This document shows positions 1 through 10,400 of a stretch of DNA of 64,000 nucleotides, one piece after another. Positions within the stretch are counted from its first letter, which is position 1; each line of letters opens with the position of its first letter. Origin of the DNA: Craspedostauros australis. Its lineage: Eukaryota > Bacillariophyta > Bacillariophyceae > Mastogloiales > Achnanthaceae. The stretch spans positions 1,215,001-1,279,000 of the forward strand of contig JAMXDE010000009.1 of the NCBI GenBank assembly GCA_026770025.1, written 5' to 3'. Under the pieces are notes generated by a model, which was not told where the DNA came from, made no database searches, and saw only the letters and a program-made list of their open reading frames with translations. The translations under genes and the position numbers were made by a program.

Positions 1-133
1 CCGTCCACAGCGTTTTCGCTCTCGTCTCTTTCCGTGCCAAATGCAATACAGATGTGCACAAGTACGGAGACCCACAGATTGTGACCTTACGTACACCAAC
101 AAACGACGGAGACTGTGATAGCAAGATAGATTG

Positions 134-1393
134 ATGACAGAAGTATCCAGATCTGCCAACATGGTCCTCTTCTCGATGTTCACAACGATGTGGATGCTTC
201 TATTGTTGTCGTTGGATGCCGTCACATCCTTCACACTCGGCCCATTCACCCCATCAATGCTATCCACGCCAACCATCACGCGCACCGCACTGCATTCATC
301 GTCAATACCAAACAGTGACAATGACAACAGCGATGATAATGATGACACGCCACCATCGAACCTGGACTCCATGCGTTCCATGTTGGAATCATCCTGGACC
401 GCCAAATCGATGGGCCAAGTTGCCTCCGACCCACAGGCGGCCGCCGAAGAAGCTGCCATGGCCATTCAGAATGCTTCGAATGACGGCAAGAACTTGTCGC
501 TGGTGCATCTGGCCTTGCCTGCTTACGATATCACACAAGGCGAGAACTTGTACGATGCCGTTGTGGCGGTGGAATTCTGCGCAGCCGTCGCGGAAGAATT
601 GGAGTCGCAATCGTTAATTTTGGTGCGCGATGCGGAGACTGTCAAGTTGGTGTCAAGCGTGTTTGCACGGAAAGCAGGGGAGAGTGGTGTTGGTGTTGGA
701 GATAAAGTACAAGCACAAGCACAATCACAATCACAAGACAAAGAAGATGACAAGCCAGAGAGCAATGAAGACGTCGTCTCGGATGCATCTGAAACGGATG
801 CATTCCGAAAGCAGCTGATGGCAGGATGGAACACAGATGGCGGTGACGCCAGTGACGGCAACAAAGCTGTACCTGCACCTACTCCGACCGATTCCGGCTA
901 CCGTCTCGCCAGTCTCTTCGGAAAAAAGTCCATCACCCAGGGCCCCAACATGATCCAAGACATCCTGCAGGCCGTCCAATCCAACGCCTTGCCCCAATCG
1001 GACGAAGAGACCATCATCGTGCTGTGTGCTGTCACGCGGGAAGAGATGGTCGCCATCCGCAGCCTTGTTGGCAAGTACGCCAACGCCCGTAGATTCGTGC
1101 TCGTCAATTGCTTCTTGGATCCATTGCCCAAGGAACTGCTGAAGGCCGAAACGGTGTACTCCATAATGCCATTGATGGCGCAGGCGACGGATCGCAACGT
1201 CTTCAAGAACTCCGAAGAGACGCCGCCCAAGATCGTGGTGCTGCGAAGGTATCCACGCGATTGGGAGGTGCATGTGGACATTGGGAATGGATTTGAATTG
1301 GCCGATCAGCGCGTGGCGGGTGGTGCGGCGATGGGGCCACCGATGGAATGGGTCGTAGGTGTCGTCAAACGACATTTGCAGTTGAATGCTTGA
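134..1393 (+). CDS. Plastid-targeted DUF1995 protein
   Basis: Single-exon gene of about 419 residues. An ATG at 134 opens the frame, but the ATG at 161 puts a clean signal peptide (MVLFSMFTTMWMLLLLSLDA) at the N terminus and may be the true start, giving 410 residues. The junction VTS-FTLGP resembles the ASAFAP motif of diatom plastid preproteins, with Phe at +1, followed by a Ser/Thr-rich transit region. The C-terminal two thirds match the DUF1995 pattern: an early LPAYDIT segment, a middle IIVLCAVTREEM strand and RRFVLVNCFLDPLP. DUF1995 proteins are found in plastids and cyanobacteria; a plant member (LPA3) helps photosystem II assembly, but a function here is only inferred. A Gln/Lys/Asp-rich spacer (about residues 195-240) separates the two halves of the domain. 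It is convergent with the next gene. Confidence 0.75.
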   Translation: MTEVSRSANMVLFSMFTTMWMLLLLSLDAVTSFTLGPFTPSMLSTPTITRTALHSSSIPNSDNDNSDDNDDTPPSNLDSMRSMLESSWTAKSMGQVASDPQAAAEEAAMAIQNASNDGKNLSLVHLALPAYDITQGENLYDAVVAVEFCAAVAEELESQSLILVRDAETVKLVSSVFARKAGESGVGVGDKVQAQAQSQSQDKEDDKPESNEDVVSDASETDAFRKQLMAGWNTDGGDASDGNKAVPAPTPTDSGYRLASLFGKKSITQGPNMIQDILQAVQSNALPQSDEETIIVLCAVTREEMVAIRSLVGKYANARRFVLVNCFLDPLPKELLKAETVYSIMPLMAQATDRNVFKNSEETPPKIVVLRRYPRDWEVHVDIGNGFELADQRVAGGAAMGPPMEWVVGVVKRHLQLNA

Positions 1394-1781
1394 TACAAAC
1401 ATGTTTGTGTCGGCACCATTCTTGCACTTGTGTGTTTGACAAGTATGATAGTTGTTGCATGTGACAGTGCTCGTACATTCCACAAAACCATCAAGTCAGA
1501 CATGCAACATTCGACTCAAAGCTTCTAACAAACACAGATACCATCCAAGCTGACCAAAGAAGTCGCACCAAACCAAACCTGCAACTTCCATGAACAATGC
1601 TCTGGCATGGTTGCGTCCTCATTGATTCTTGCATTGAGGCTGTTACTTATATTCATTGTATGACTTAGAGTAGATATCATTACTCCGAGTAGTCCGAGTA
1701 CCATGTAGTCCGTCGAGTACGTTTGTCCATTGTCTGCTGGAGCATGCGCCATGACGACGACAGCGACGACGGTGCCATCCC
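1394..1781. other. Intergenic, convergent genes
   Basis: This 388-bp stretch lies between the 3' ends of two convergent genes. It holds only short chance reading frames; no RNA gene or repeat was recognised. Confidence 0.6.
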
Positions 1782-3404
1782 TCACTGCGTACCATCTGCC
1801 GCCGCCGCCTGGATCATGTCATCCAACGTCTCGAGCTTGTCCAACGGCACATCGACCTGCACGGCATCACCCGCCGCATTCTTGAGCCGCAGATCCTTGA
1901 CTCGCACGACGCCCTTGGCAATCTCATCGGGTGCCACGAAGACCATGCGCCGCGCGCCGGTCTGATCGGCATGCTTGAAGCTGTTGGCGACCTTCTTCTT
2001 GGGCGTGGGCATGAGATCGACGGAGCAACCGCAGGCGCGCAGACCCGCAGCGATCTTGGCGGCGCTGCCGAAGAGATCGGCGCTGAAGGCGCAGACGACA
2101 TAATCGACGCCGCTCGCGGAGAAGTCGGGGACCTTGTTGAGATCCATGAGGAGCTCCATGATGACGCAGTCTCCGAAGCCGAAACCGACGCAGGGGATCT
2201 GGCAGGTCTCTCCGCCGTAGAGCTCGAGGAGTCTGTCGTAACGCCCGCCTCCCATGATGGCGCGCAGCTCGCCGCGGCGGTCAAAGGCCTCCCACACGAT
2301 GCCGGTGTAGTAGGCGAGGCCGCGCACGACGCTGGCGTCGAAGATGAGGTAGTCCGAGAAGCCGTAGTCGACGGAGAGCTCGAAGAGCCTCTTGAGCTGC
2401 TGGATGGATGCCGATTCGGCGCCGATGAGATCGGCCAGGGCATCGATGGTCGGTGCCTCCAGGGCCTTGAGGATGGCCCGGGCGGACTCCTCGGGTACCT
2501 TGATCTCCCCCAGAAGCTCCACCACGGCATCCCCGCCGATCTTATCCAGCTTGTCGATGATGACGCAGGCCTTGGCGAAGACGTCGCCGCCGTCCTTGTC
2601 AGCCGTGGCCTTGCTGATGCCGTACTTGGCCAGCAGGGTCTCCAGGACGGCGCGCGAGTTGACCTTGATGCCCACGATGTCGGAACCGATGCCGATGCGG
2701 CGGAAGAAGTCGCAGGCCGCCGACAGGAGCTCGAGCTCGGCATTGACGTGATCCACGCCCACGATGTCCATGTTCCACTGGTAGTGCTCGCGCTTGCGAC
2801 CGCGCTGCGTCGTCTCGAAGCGCCAGCACTGCGGGATGGAGAACCATTTGAGGGGCAGCGGCAGCCGCACGTCGCCCGTCTGCAGGTTCGTCTTGTTGAG
2901 CACCATGCGCGCCAGGGTGGGCGTCATCTCTGGACGCAGCGTGACGTGGTCGCCCTCCTTGTCGTGGAAGGCGTACATCTGGCCGACGATCTCCTCGCCG
3001 GCCTTGCGCTCGTAGAGCTGCACGTGCTCCAGCACGGGCGCATCGTACTCCGAGAAGCCGAAGGCCTTGGCGGAGTCCCTCATGTTGCCGAACAGCCAGT
3101 TGCGCACCTGCATCTCCTGCGGGTAGAAGTCTCTGGTGCCCGAGGGCGCGTCGAGGTAGGCCGGCCTCGGGGCCTGCTTCGCGGCGTTCTCCGCTTCCTC
3201 CACGAGGCGGTCCAGCTCCTTCTCGATCTTCTTCTCCGTCCATGCCGGGTCGCTGAGCTCGGCCGCGAGCCGCTTCTTCATGGCCAAGCACTTGGCCTTG
3301 CGTTCCTGCGCGGCGATCTGCTGCTCAGGCGTGGGCTTGCCCTTCAGCTTCGGTCCGAACGACTTCCATTCCTCCACGTGCTCTGTTGTGAACGGCGACG
3401 ACAT
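1782..3404 (-). CDS. HARS: Histidyl-tRNA synthetase
   Basis: 540 residues, single exon, starting at the ATG at 3404. It charges tRNA-His with histidine. Class II motif 1 lies around residues 84-105 (SGTRDFYPQEMQVRNWLF). The motif 2 region is CWRFETTQRGRKREHYQWNM, and the HisRS signature is GLAYYTGIVWEAFDRRGE followed by the motif 3 core GGGRYDRL. The C-terminal anticodon-binding domain is recognisable (DYVVCAFSADLFGSAAKIA). The N-terminal 80 residues are a charged helical extension not obviously of the WHEP type. No plastid or mitochondrial presequence is evident, so this copy is probably cytosolic. GC content is clearly higher than in the neighbours, which produces long antisense frames. Confidence 0.95.
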   Translation of the reverse strand: MSSPFTTEHVEEWKSFGPKLKGKPTPEQQIAAQERKAKCLAMKKRLAAELSDPAWTEKKIEKELDRLVEEAENAAKQAPRPAYLDAPSGTRDFYPQEMQVRNWLFGNMRDSAKAFGFSEYDAPVLEHVQLYERKAGEEIVGQMYAFHDKEGDHVTLRPEMTPTLARMVLNKTNLQTGDVRLPLPLKWFSIPQCWRFETTQRGRKREHYQWNMDIVGVDHVNAELELLSAACDFFRRIGIGSDIVGIKVNSRAVLETLLAKYGISKATADKDGGDVFAKACVIIDKLDKIGGDAVVELLGEIKVPEESARAILKALEAPTIDALADLIGAESASIQQLKRLFELSVDYGFSDYLIFDASVVRGLAYYTGIVWEAFDRRGELRAIMGGGRYDRLLELYGGETCQIPCVGFGFGDCVIMELLMDLNKVPDFSASGVDYVVCAFSADLFGSAAKIAAGLRACGCSVDLMPTPKKKVANSFKHADQTGARRMVFVAPDEIAKGVVRVKDLRLKNAAGDAVQVDVPLDKLETLDDMIQAAAADGTQ

Positions 3405-3833
3405 CTTCCTTTCTTATTGATACCAGTGTGATTATGAATGTAAGTGCGATTGCAAGTCTGGCGAGGGTATGGTTTGGATGGAAGAGTTCGATGATGCCCC
3501 TGTCTGCACAACACGATGCGATGGAGTACTACTACAATGCGACACAACGCAATCAAGAATGCACGTCAAGGCCAAACACAAACACACGAACTCCCACCAC
3601 ATCCAAGAATCTTGTGTGTGGACAATACCGACACAGGACAGACGTCGAACTTGATGTTGGACAACCAACACACGAATCGTTTTGGCGCCAAAAATGCTCC
3701 AGAGATCTTGTGCCCGCCACACAGGATGTTCCATGTTCCACATAACATTACTCTGCTCTGCTCTACTCAACGCGTCCATGGAGAGCCAGTGCATTGAAAC
3801 ACTCTATTCTAGCTGCACTCTAGCTGCTCTACT
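3405..3833. other. Intergenic
   Basis: This 429-bp gap lies between the HisRS start and the stop of the next minus-strand gene. It should contain the HisRS promoter. No specific motif or RNA gene is recognised. Confidence 0.5.
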
Positions 3834-4667
3834 TTAACCAATGCCGTATCCACCATGTCGTCGATTCTTTCCCGGTTTGACTCCGACAGGTTTTTTGGAA
3901 GCCGATTTCTTGTTCTCAACAGTGTTGAACTCGTTGGCCATGCGCTTGCCGAGCTTCTTGGCCTGACCACGCTGCATCTTCCAAACGACGCAGTATAGTG
4001 GAAGCTGGTAGATGGGACGTGTGCTCCATGCATCATCGTCGCCATCGCTGCTGTTGCTCTCATCTCCTTCGTCGCCATCCTCCATGACGCCGCCCTCAAA
4101 CAGAACCTGCCCACCTTCCTGCAACTCCAAGCACCGCGCCGCCACCACATCGAACGTTTCGGGCATGCGCAACGTCGACAGATCGATCACCAACGCATCG
4201 TCGTCACCCGTCGAACTCTTGTGCAGCACGATCGACGCCTGCGCGCGCGCATCGCACAGCGATCGGTACGAGTTGACGAGCGGCGCATCGCGTCGTTGCG
4301 ATCGCCAACCCGATCCGGCGATTTCCAAGTATCCCTTCGTGTTGCGGGCCTGGTCGAACAGCAGGCGCTCGTCCTGATTGAGGCGATGCGGCACGCCGCG
4401 CGAACCCGTGCCTTTCTGTTTGGCGGGTTTGCCCCAGCTGATGCGTTCGACGTCTTCGACGGTGGGTCGCCATGTGTCGTGGCGGGCCTGCCAGAATGTG
4501 CCCGGCTTGGCGAATGCCGTCGATTTGGGTTTGGCCATGTGCAATTGTGCGCCGGTGCGTCGCAGCGTCGTTGCCGACTGGTGCTGGAATGCGTGCGATA
4601 CGGAACCACCGATGATGGTATCGGTCGCCAGCATCATCAGCGCTGCTGATCGGACGAGTATTCTCAT
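3834..4667 (-). CDS. Plastid-targeted protein, unknown function
   Basis: 277 residues from the ATG at 4667; the codon just upstream in frame is GTG. The N terminus is a signal peptide (MRILVRSAALMMLATDTIIG) ending SVSHA-FQHQ, an ASAFAP-like plastid import junction, then a short basic transit region up to about residue 45. The mature part has a conserved-looking block GSRGVPHRLNQDERLLFDQARNTKG and a segment that reads as one folded domain (GYLEIAGSGWRSQR to VVAARCLELQEGGQVLFEGG). An acidic linker and a basic Lys/Arg-rich C terminus follow. The family is not recognised. The N-terminal signal is the main clue and points to the plastid stroma. Divergent from the CX9C gene, about 480 bp apart. Confidence 0.65.
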   Translation of the reverse strand: MRILVRSAALMMLATDTIIGGSVSHAFQHQSATTLRRTGAQLHMAKPKSTAFAKPGTFWQARHDTWRPTVEDVERISWGKPAKQKGTGSRGVPHRLNQDERLLFDQARNTKGYLEIAGSGWRSQRRDAPLVNSYRSLCDARAQASIVLHKSSTGDDDALVIDLSTLRMPETFDVVAARCLELQEGGQVLFEGGVMEDGDEGDESNSSDGDDDAWSTRPIYQLPLYCVVWKMQRGQAKKLGKRMANEFNTVENKKSASKKPVGVKPGKNRRHGGYGIG

Positions 4668-5148
4668 CACAGCGATTCACGTGCGCTCGAATGCAGGAGA
4701 AAATGGAGTGGAGGAGAGGAGAGGAGTGGTGCTTCTACTTGTACTATTCGTGTCAGTACACATCTATCCATCGTTTCCCCCGGGTGCCCTGTTTCTTAAG
4801 CGACGGCCGTTCCATTGTGTGAGACCGTCATCATCGTCATCATCGTTGTCGCCGTTACTGTTGTTGATGTGTGCGTTGTTGTGCTCTTGCAAGGCGACGA
4901 AACACCCACATTTTCTGTTCTGACTCATTCATTTGATTCATTCGACTGCACCAATCACCGAACCCAAACGAAATCCGCCAACATGCGAAACCGAACGATG
5001 GCCGCCGCCAACAAGAATCCGCACAAACCCATCCTCGTGTGGAGTGCCCACAACACTCATAGTCACATGCAACGACCATTGATTGGCAGAGCTGAAACCA
5101 GGCAACGCGCAGCTTCGATCCAACACCAGCAACAAGAACAGCAGCAAC
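4668..5148. promoter_or_regulatory. Divergent intergenic region
   Basis: 481 bp between two divergently transcribed genes, so it should carry both promoters. It contains a GAGGAGAGGAG purine run (about 4712) and a GTCATCATCGTCATCATCG repeat (about 4825). No defined core element is visible. Confidence 0.4.
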
Positions 5149-5601
5149 ATGGTCTGGTCAACGATCAAGAGCGCCTTGGGCATGGCGGAACCCACGCTGC
5201 CCGACGGCCCCACGCGACTGCCACCCTACTTCCCCGTGCAACCACCGGCCTGCGCCAAGCATTCCGAAAAGCTATTTGCCTGCCTGGCGAACGAGGCCAC
5301 GCAGAAGGCGCGCGACATGGAACGGGCCGGATTGCACACATCGTACTTTGAGGATGTCACTGTGCAGCCCGTCGATGCGGTCGCTGCCGAGACGGTGGCG
5401 CGCGAAGGCGAGGATCGCGCCGATCTGCCCAAGGCCACGGACAACCCGCTGGATGAATGCCGTACCTTCGTGGCGTATTACCAGCGCTGCTGCGATCGGG
5501 AGTTGAAGAAGAAGAAGAATTGGATCCTCAATGAGCATGTGCGAGTGCAGGAAGAATACCGGTACAAGGGTCCCGTGAAAGAGGAGGCGGGTGCCAAGTG
5601 A
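5149..5601 (+). CDS. Twin CX9C-type protein
   Basis: 150 residues. The start is set at the ATG at 5149 in a good context (caacATGg); the frame extends upstream only through a TTG. Two CX9C motifs are visible: CAKHSEKLFAC (about residues 36-46) and CRTFVAYYQRC (about 105-115). Twin CX9C proteins normally form a disulfide-locked helical hairpin in the mitochondrial intermembrane space after Mia40-dependent import, acting in cytochrome oxidase assembly or as complex subunits. Here the loop between the two motifs is 58 residues, much longer than usual. The C terminus is Lys-rich (RELKKKKNW). No presequence is seen, as expected for Mia40 substrates. The mitochondrial role is inferred from the cysteine spacing only. 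Confidence 0.6.
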   Translation: MVWSTIKSALGMAEPTLPDGPTRLPPYFPVQPPACAKHSEKLFACLANEATQKARDMERAGLHTSYFEDVTVQPVDAVAAETVAREGEDRADLPKATDNPLDECRTFVAYYQRCCDRELKKKKNWILNEHVRVQEEYRYKGPVKEEAGAK

Positions 5602-5915
5602 GCAACTGACAGCAATGTGATGTCGAGTACTCTGCTCTAATTTACGAGTATGGCGACGAAAGGAAGTTGGGGTTGGAAGTCAATAAATTCGATATGTCGT
5701 TGCAATGGACAAAAACCGAGCATAGCAAGATCATTCTGGAAGATATATATTCTACTCGAGCATTGGTGGAGTGGGCGTTCCTTCAATATCTTTAGAAGGT
5801 CTATCCTCCAATTTACTCTCTCTCTCTCTAGCGGACGGCTACAATTCTTCAAAGAGTCTATCCATCTTCTAAAATGCGTTCATCCATTCGTTGATTCGTT
5901 CGTTGGCTCCATCAT
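5602..5915. other. Intergenic, convergent; (TC)n microsatellite
   Basis: 314 bp between convergent genes. It contains a 14-bp (CT)n tract at 5816-5829 and is AT-richer than the flanking genes. No gene or RNA is seen. Confidence 0.5.
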
Positions 5916-7091
5916 TCATCCATGATGAAATGCCTGATGTACAAGAACGGCAATGATCACGGGCAGGATCAGCATCAACCACGATGTCGAAGCCATGAAA
6001 TAACGTGACAGCGCATCGTGAGAATCATTATCGTCATCGTCGTCGTCGTCTTCGATGGTGGGCACGTCTTCCTCGCACTGCGATGGCTCTGTTAGAAGCG
6101 GTTCGGTGTCACTTACCGAATCCGATGCCGTGGCCTTGTCCACCCACCGCGCCACATCCTTGGCAAGCCGCTTGTTCGTCTTGGCATGTTTCTGCTGCTG
6201 CCGTTGCAAATCCACCAGCAGACGTTTGCCTTGCGGGTGGTTGTGCTGGATCAGCTTCTTAGCATCCTGCATGGCATGATGAAATTTGGACAATCCAGCC
6301 TGTGCTTTTGCGCGCAGTTGCAGTGCCGTCAACGCGTTCGGCGACAGTTGCTCTGCTTGCCAACTGGCGATTGTCATGGCCAACGTAGAACTCAACACCG
6401 CCGACTGCAAGTACTTGGGGCGCAGATTGCTGGACAGTTCTGACAATCGCAGCAAACACCGCGTCAAATTGATCAGGATCCGCGTCTGCAGCTGTTCGGC
6501 GTCATGCTCCACGATGGAAAGCAGGATGGCGGATCGTTGCAGCACCATCTCCTTGTTGGTGGCGGGAATCATGACATCGACTTCGTCGCCATCGACGCAA
6601 TCGACTTCAGCGACATGGATGTGGCCACCTTGTTTGATCAGCACCGACGATCCAACATCAATCTCTTTGGATATCCGCAGGGCTTCTTCATAGTACGGAA
6701 TTGCGCTCGAAGGATCGTGTAATCGCAGCAGCTGATCGCCGCGATCTTTCCATAGTTGGATGAGTTGCAATTTGGACAACGTCGATGAATGCTGCGGATT
6801 GCTCTCGAATTCCAGCAGCTGTTCGATCTGTGAAAGCGTCGTGATGCGCTCGTGATCAACTTCGTGAGACACCGCATTCGGTGTCACGAGGAACCGAGCA
6901 TCCGAGGAAGCTGGTGTCGGATGCATCGGTTCGAACAGCAACGAGACAGATCCATCTTCCTCGATTGTCTCCACGATTGCTCTTCCCTTGATTGCATTCG
7001 TCTTCGCTGACGATGACGCATCGTCAAATCGAATGGCTCGCACCGTCGATCCGACCTGCACATCAGCAGGTGCTTCGGGCGTGTCGCTCAT
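5916..7091 (-). CDS. Tail-anchored TPR-like protein
   Basis: 391 residues from the first in-frame ATG at 7091 (MSDTPEAPADVQVGSTVRAI); the open frame upstream begins with TTG. Helical repeats of TPR type cover about residues 110-290, for example LWKDRGDQLLRLHDPSSAIPYYEEALRIS and ALQLRAKAQAGLSKFHHAMQDAKK. A separate small beta-rich stretch (GSSVLIKQGGHIHVAEVDCVDGDEVDVMIP) is inserted between repeats and resembles a Tudor/SH3-like fold. A run of eight Asp residues precedes a single hydrophobic C-terminal helix (WLMLILPVIIAVLVHQAF), which predicts a tail-anchored protein of the ER or outer mitochondrial membrane facing the cytosol. TPR co-chaperone-like function is inferred; the family is not identified. 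Confidence 0.65.
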   Translation of the reverse strand: MSDTPEAPADVQVGSTVRAIRFDDASSSAKTNAIKGRAIVETIEEDGSVSLLFEPMHPTPASSDARFLVTPNAVSHEVDHERITTLSQIEQLLEFESNPQHSSTLSKLQLIQLWKDRGDQLLRLHDPSSAIPYYEEALRISKEIDVGSSVLIKQGGHIHVAEVDCVDGDEVDVMIPATNKEMVLQRSAILLSIVEHDAEQLQTRILINLTRCLLRLSELSSNLRPKYLQSAVLSSTLAMTIASWQAEQLSPNALTALQLRAKAQAGLSKFHHAMQDAKKLIQHNHPQGKRLLVDLQRQQQKHAKTNKRLAKDVARWVDKATASDSVSDTEPLLTEPSQCEEDVPTIEDDDDDDDNDSHDALSRYFMASTSWLMLILPVIIAVLVHQAFHHG

Positions 7092-7461
7092 CTTCGAGCT
7101 GCGATGGTCCTTCTTGTTTGTGTCACCTCCGTGTGTTGCGCTTGTGGCGGGGTTGCGGTTTGCGAGAAGAATCGAGTTATGTCGAGACAAGATACCTCAG
7201 CGCAAAAACGTGTTGTCATACTGTATGAAGCACGAATTAACACAATATTCATGAGGATTATCACCTAATTATCACGCATATTCGATTTCCTTATTTACAA
7301 AAGCTTGAATTGCATCAACAAATCTCTTCACTTGAACGAGCAATGCACAAGAAACGCACAGAACGAGGAAAGTGAACAGACAATCACTCAACACACTCAA
7401 CAGCACAAGTGGAGAACAAGGATCAGCGGCTCGCAAGACGAGATCAGTAGCATGTAGCACG
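7092..7461. promoter_or_regulatory. Divergent intergenic region
   Basis: 370 bp separate the start codons of two divergent genes. It is AT-rich in the centre (around 7230-7320) and is presumably the promoter for both. No specific motif is claimed. Confidence 0.4.
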
Positions 7462-10400
7462 ATGAGTCATAGCAGATGGGATGCGCTGAGTCCTTCCAAC
7501 GAAGATCGGTCGAACGATAGAAATAAGAAGCTGCCTCAAGAATCCGCATGGAGGCAATCGACGAACAATGCTCGTCAAACCACCACTTCGTTTCGAAAGA
7601 ATGAAAGTGCTCGAGGCCAAGCGACGTCCAAGTACACTCCTCCCTCCCACCGCAATAATCATCACAAGAGAAGCGCTAAGAGCGGCAACACGAAGTATCC
7701 CCAGGGAAAGCTCCGACAGAGCCATTCACAACAGCAAACGAAACAGCAACCATGGAGACGAAAAGGCCAAACAGGCCGGCAAAAACGCGAGATCGAGGAA
7801 CAATGGGATCGCCTCCTCGAGGCCCTGGGACAAGCACCATCTCCGAACGATGAGACATCCGGGACGCAACCAGATATCGCTTTGGAAGGTGCCATTCGCG
7901 ACACAGTGAAGGTCTTGACATCCAGTGCGCCTTCGAATAAGGCCGATGGCATGCTTCCGAAAGCTCCATCAACGATCGATCAACTCATCGACATCCTCGT
8001 CTCGGCGCAACAGGCGTCCAGGCAATTGCATCAGCCAATCGTCATGTTGATACGATGCATCATCGTACACCAGCATTTCCACCTTCTCAGTCTCAATTCC
8101 AACCGCATCACGAGACGGCTGTTCCTCCATTGCGTCCAACATCCCGGCGACACCGCAACCATGCAGGTGCTCTGCCTCATGACCATGCACTTCGTCGCAC
8201 GATTGGCACCTGAACAAACCGCCATCCAAAGTGTGGCGCAAGTCTTCCTCCCAGTTCTCGAAGGCGCGGTCGTCGCTAAATCCACGTCGTGCACTGTTGA
8301 TGTTCTGCAAACAATGCACACCATGTTCTTGCATCCGCAGCACGTTTCATCCATGATGGGGTCCTTGATCAAGGATGTCAACGATGAAGGTTTGGAAGAC
8401 TACATCGTCAATCCATTGCGATATCGTATCCTGGACGTGCTTCAGAAATTGCTCTGCAAATACGATGACAAGAATGATGCCACCGCCAAAGTCTCTGTCG
8501 TGACATGGTCCTGCAAGGCTCTCACAGCGTGCTTCACAGCATTGCACAAATTGGATGCGAAGACGCAGAGCAAGCACGACCTCAATCCAACGGTCTCATC
8601 TTCCGTTCAGCTGCTTGCGACGCGCATCATCGTGGCAGGAGATTGTCAGGAGAATACGGACTCCGATCTTCGACTCGCAACTTTGCACCTGCTCCTATCG
8701 CTGTTGCAGTACGCGCCAACGAAGGGCGTTGAAGTTGGAATCCGGTTGCTGTTGGATTCCACATCACCCCGGAGCACTACGTCCGCAGCCAGCAGCAAAG
8801 AACAGGCTCAACAGCCGATAAGTCCATTGTTCAGGATGATGCGAGCAATCGAAACAAGTTCACACAGTCAACGCCAACAGGTTGTTGCCTGCCAGCTCAT
8901 TGCATCCATTCTGGACCATGCGTCATCCAAACAGCTTTTCGGCCCCACCCTGCGTGGTAGCCTCTCCACGTCAAGGTCGTACCATGCGGCATCGACGTCC
9001 CATGGATACGTCGGCAGGGTCGTCGCGATGTTGGAAAGCACCATCTCCTGCATTCGGGTCATGTTCCGCCTGGATTACGAGCAGCAGCCACAGCACGCCT
9101 CTGACATGATGCAATCCATTTGCAAGCTTCTCCTGGCCTTCTTCAAAAAGGAGACCAGCACGGATGCAGGTCTGTTGCGACAATCTGCGAAACTGTGGGG
9201 CGACATTGCCGTGGCAATTGTGGATACCACGAGATGGACACCAACCATCCGAAAGGAACTTGCAACATCGCTCGTTGCCACCTTGGGTGGTCAAATCACA
9301 CCCGACGGAAAAGTGGTGTCGATCTGCGCAGCTGCGAAGCGATGGTTGCAGGACGCATCATCGTCATCGTCGTCGTCATCGTTTATATCGAATCTGTTCG
9401 ACGATCTTCACAAAACAGCGTCTGCTCAGAGGGTCAAAAAGGAGGACCGTGACATTGCATTGCTACTGCTGACCGAAATCATAAAGTCAGGCGAGTCCGC
9501 GCCCGCACTGGATGTGAATCGATGTCAAGAGCTGGCGACCGCGTTTTGGGAGGCAACAAACAAAGAAATCTCCTTCAAGGTCCTATCCTCCGTGCTCGCC
9601 GGAAGACGCAAGCTTCTCGACAGATGTGTAGAATGGCCAGCACATCTGCAACCTATCACGATGCTGCCAATGATTGTGCCCTTCCTATCACAAGGCATCG
9701 GCGATCCATCACCAGCGGTGACTTGCCTGGCAGCATCATGCTACAGTCTGCTTACATCGAGTGATTGGATCTATCTCGACAATCCATCATCAGCCCAACC
9801 AAGCTCACCACAGAAGGATGCTCATGACAGCAGCAGCCACAGTCACCTGCGCATGATCCTGCAGCGATGTTCGCCCAACCCTCAGAACAGCGGCAAAGTC
9901 CGCATTGCCGCATGCAAAGCAGTGGCGGAGTTTGGCAATGAATACTTCGCATTCGCTCCATCTATCGACACGGCACACAATCATTTGAGTGAAATCCAAG
10001 TCGCGATGCTCATCACGATGAACGATTCCAATCCGCAAGTGCGCAGCATCTCCCTATTGGCCATTGGGAATGCGGCACACTCGTGGCATCGCAATTGGGG
10101 TGTGGATGTTGCATGGATGATGGACACAGTCCTTCAGGTGCAAACCAACTTGACGCATACGAATGACAAGGTGGTCGGGAATGCCATCCGCGCGCTGGGG
10201 CACGTTTCCAGGGTGTACGCCCACGAGGACGTGGCGCTGTACACGACCACATTGGAACAGCTCACCATCAAGGTCTCCAACGCCTTGCACGCCGCGTTGC
10301 ATCGTGACACAGCCACCACGATGAGCTGGAAACAGAGATCGAGCGCCAAGAAACATGGCTGGGGAGCCTGCAATGCAATGGCACATGTACTGTCCTCGCC

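Noticed and set aside
1971-3431. 486-residue plus-strand open frame
   Set aside because: It is antisense to HisRS, begins at a non-ATG codon and encodes a low-complexity Glu/Leu/Val product caused by the high GC of HisRS.
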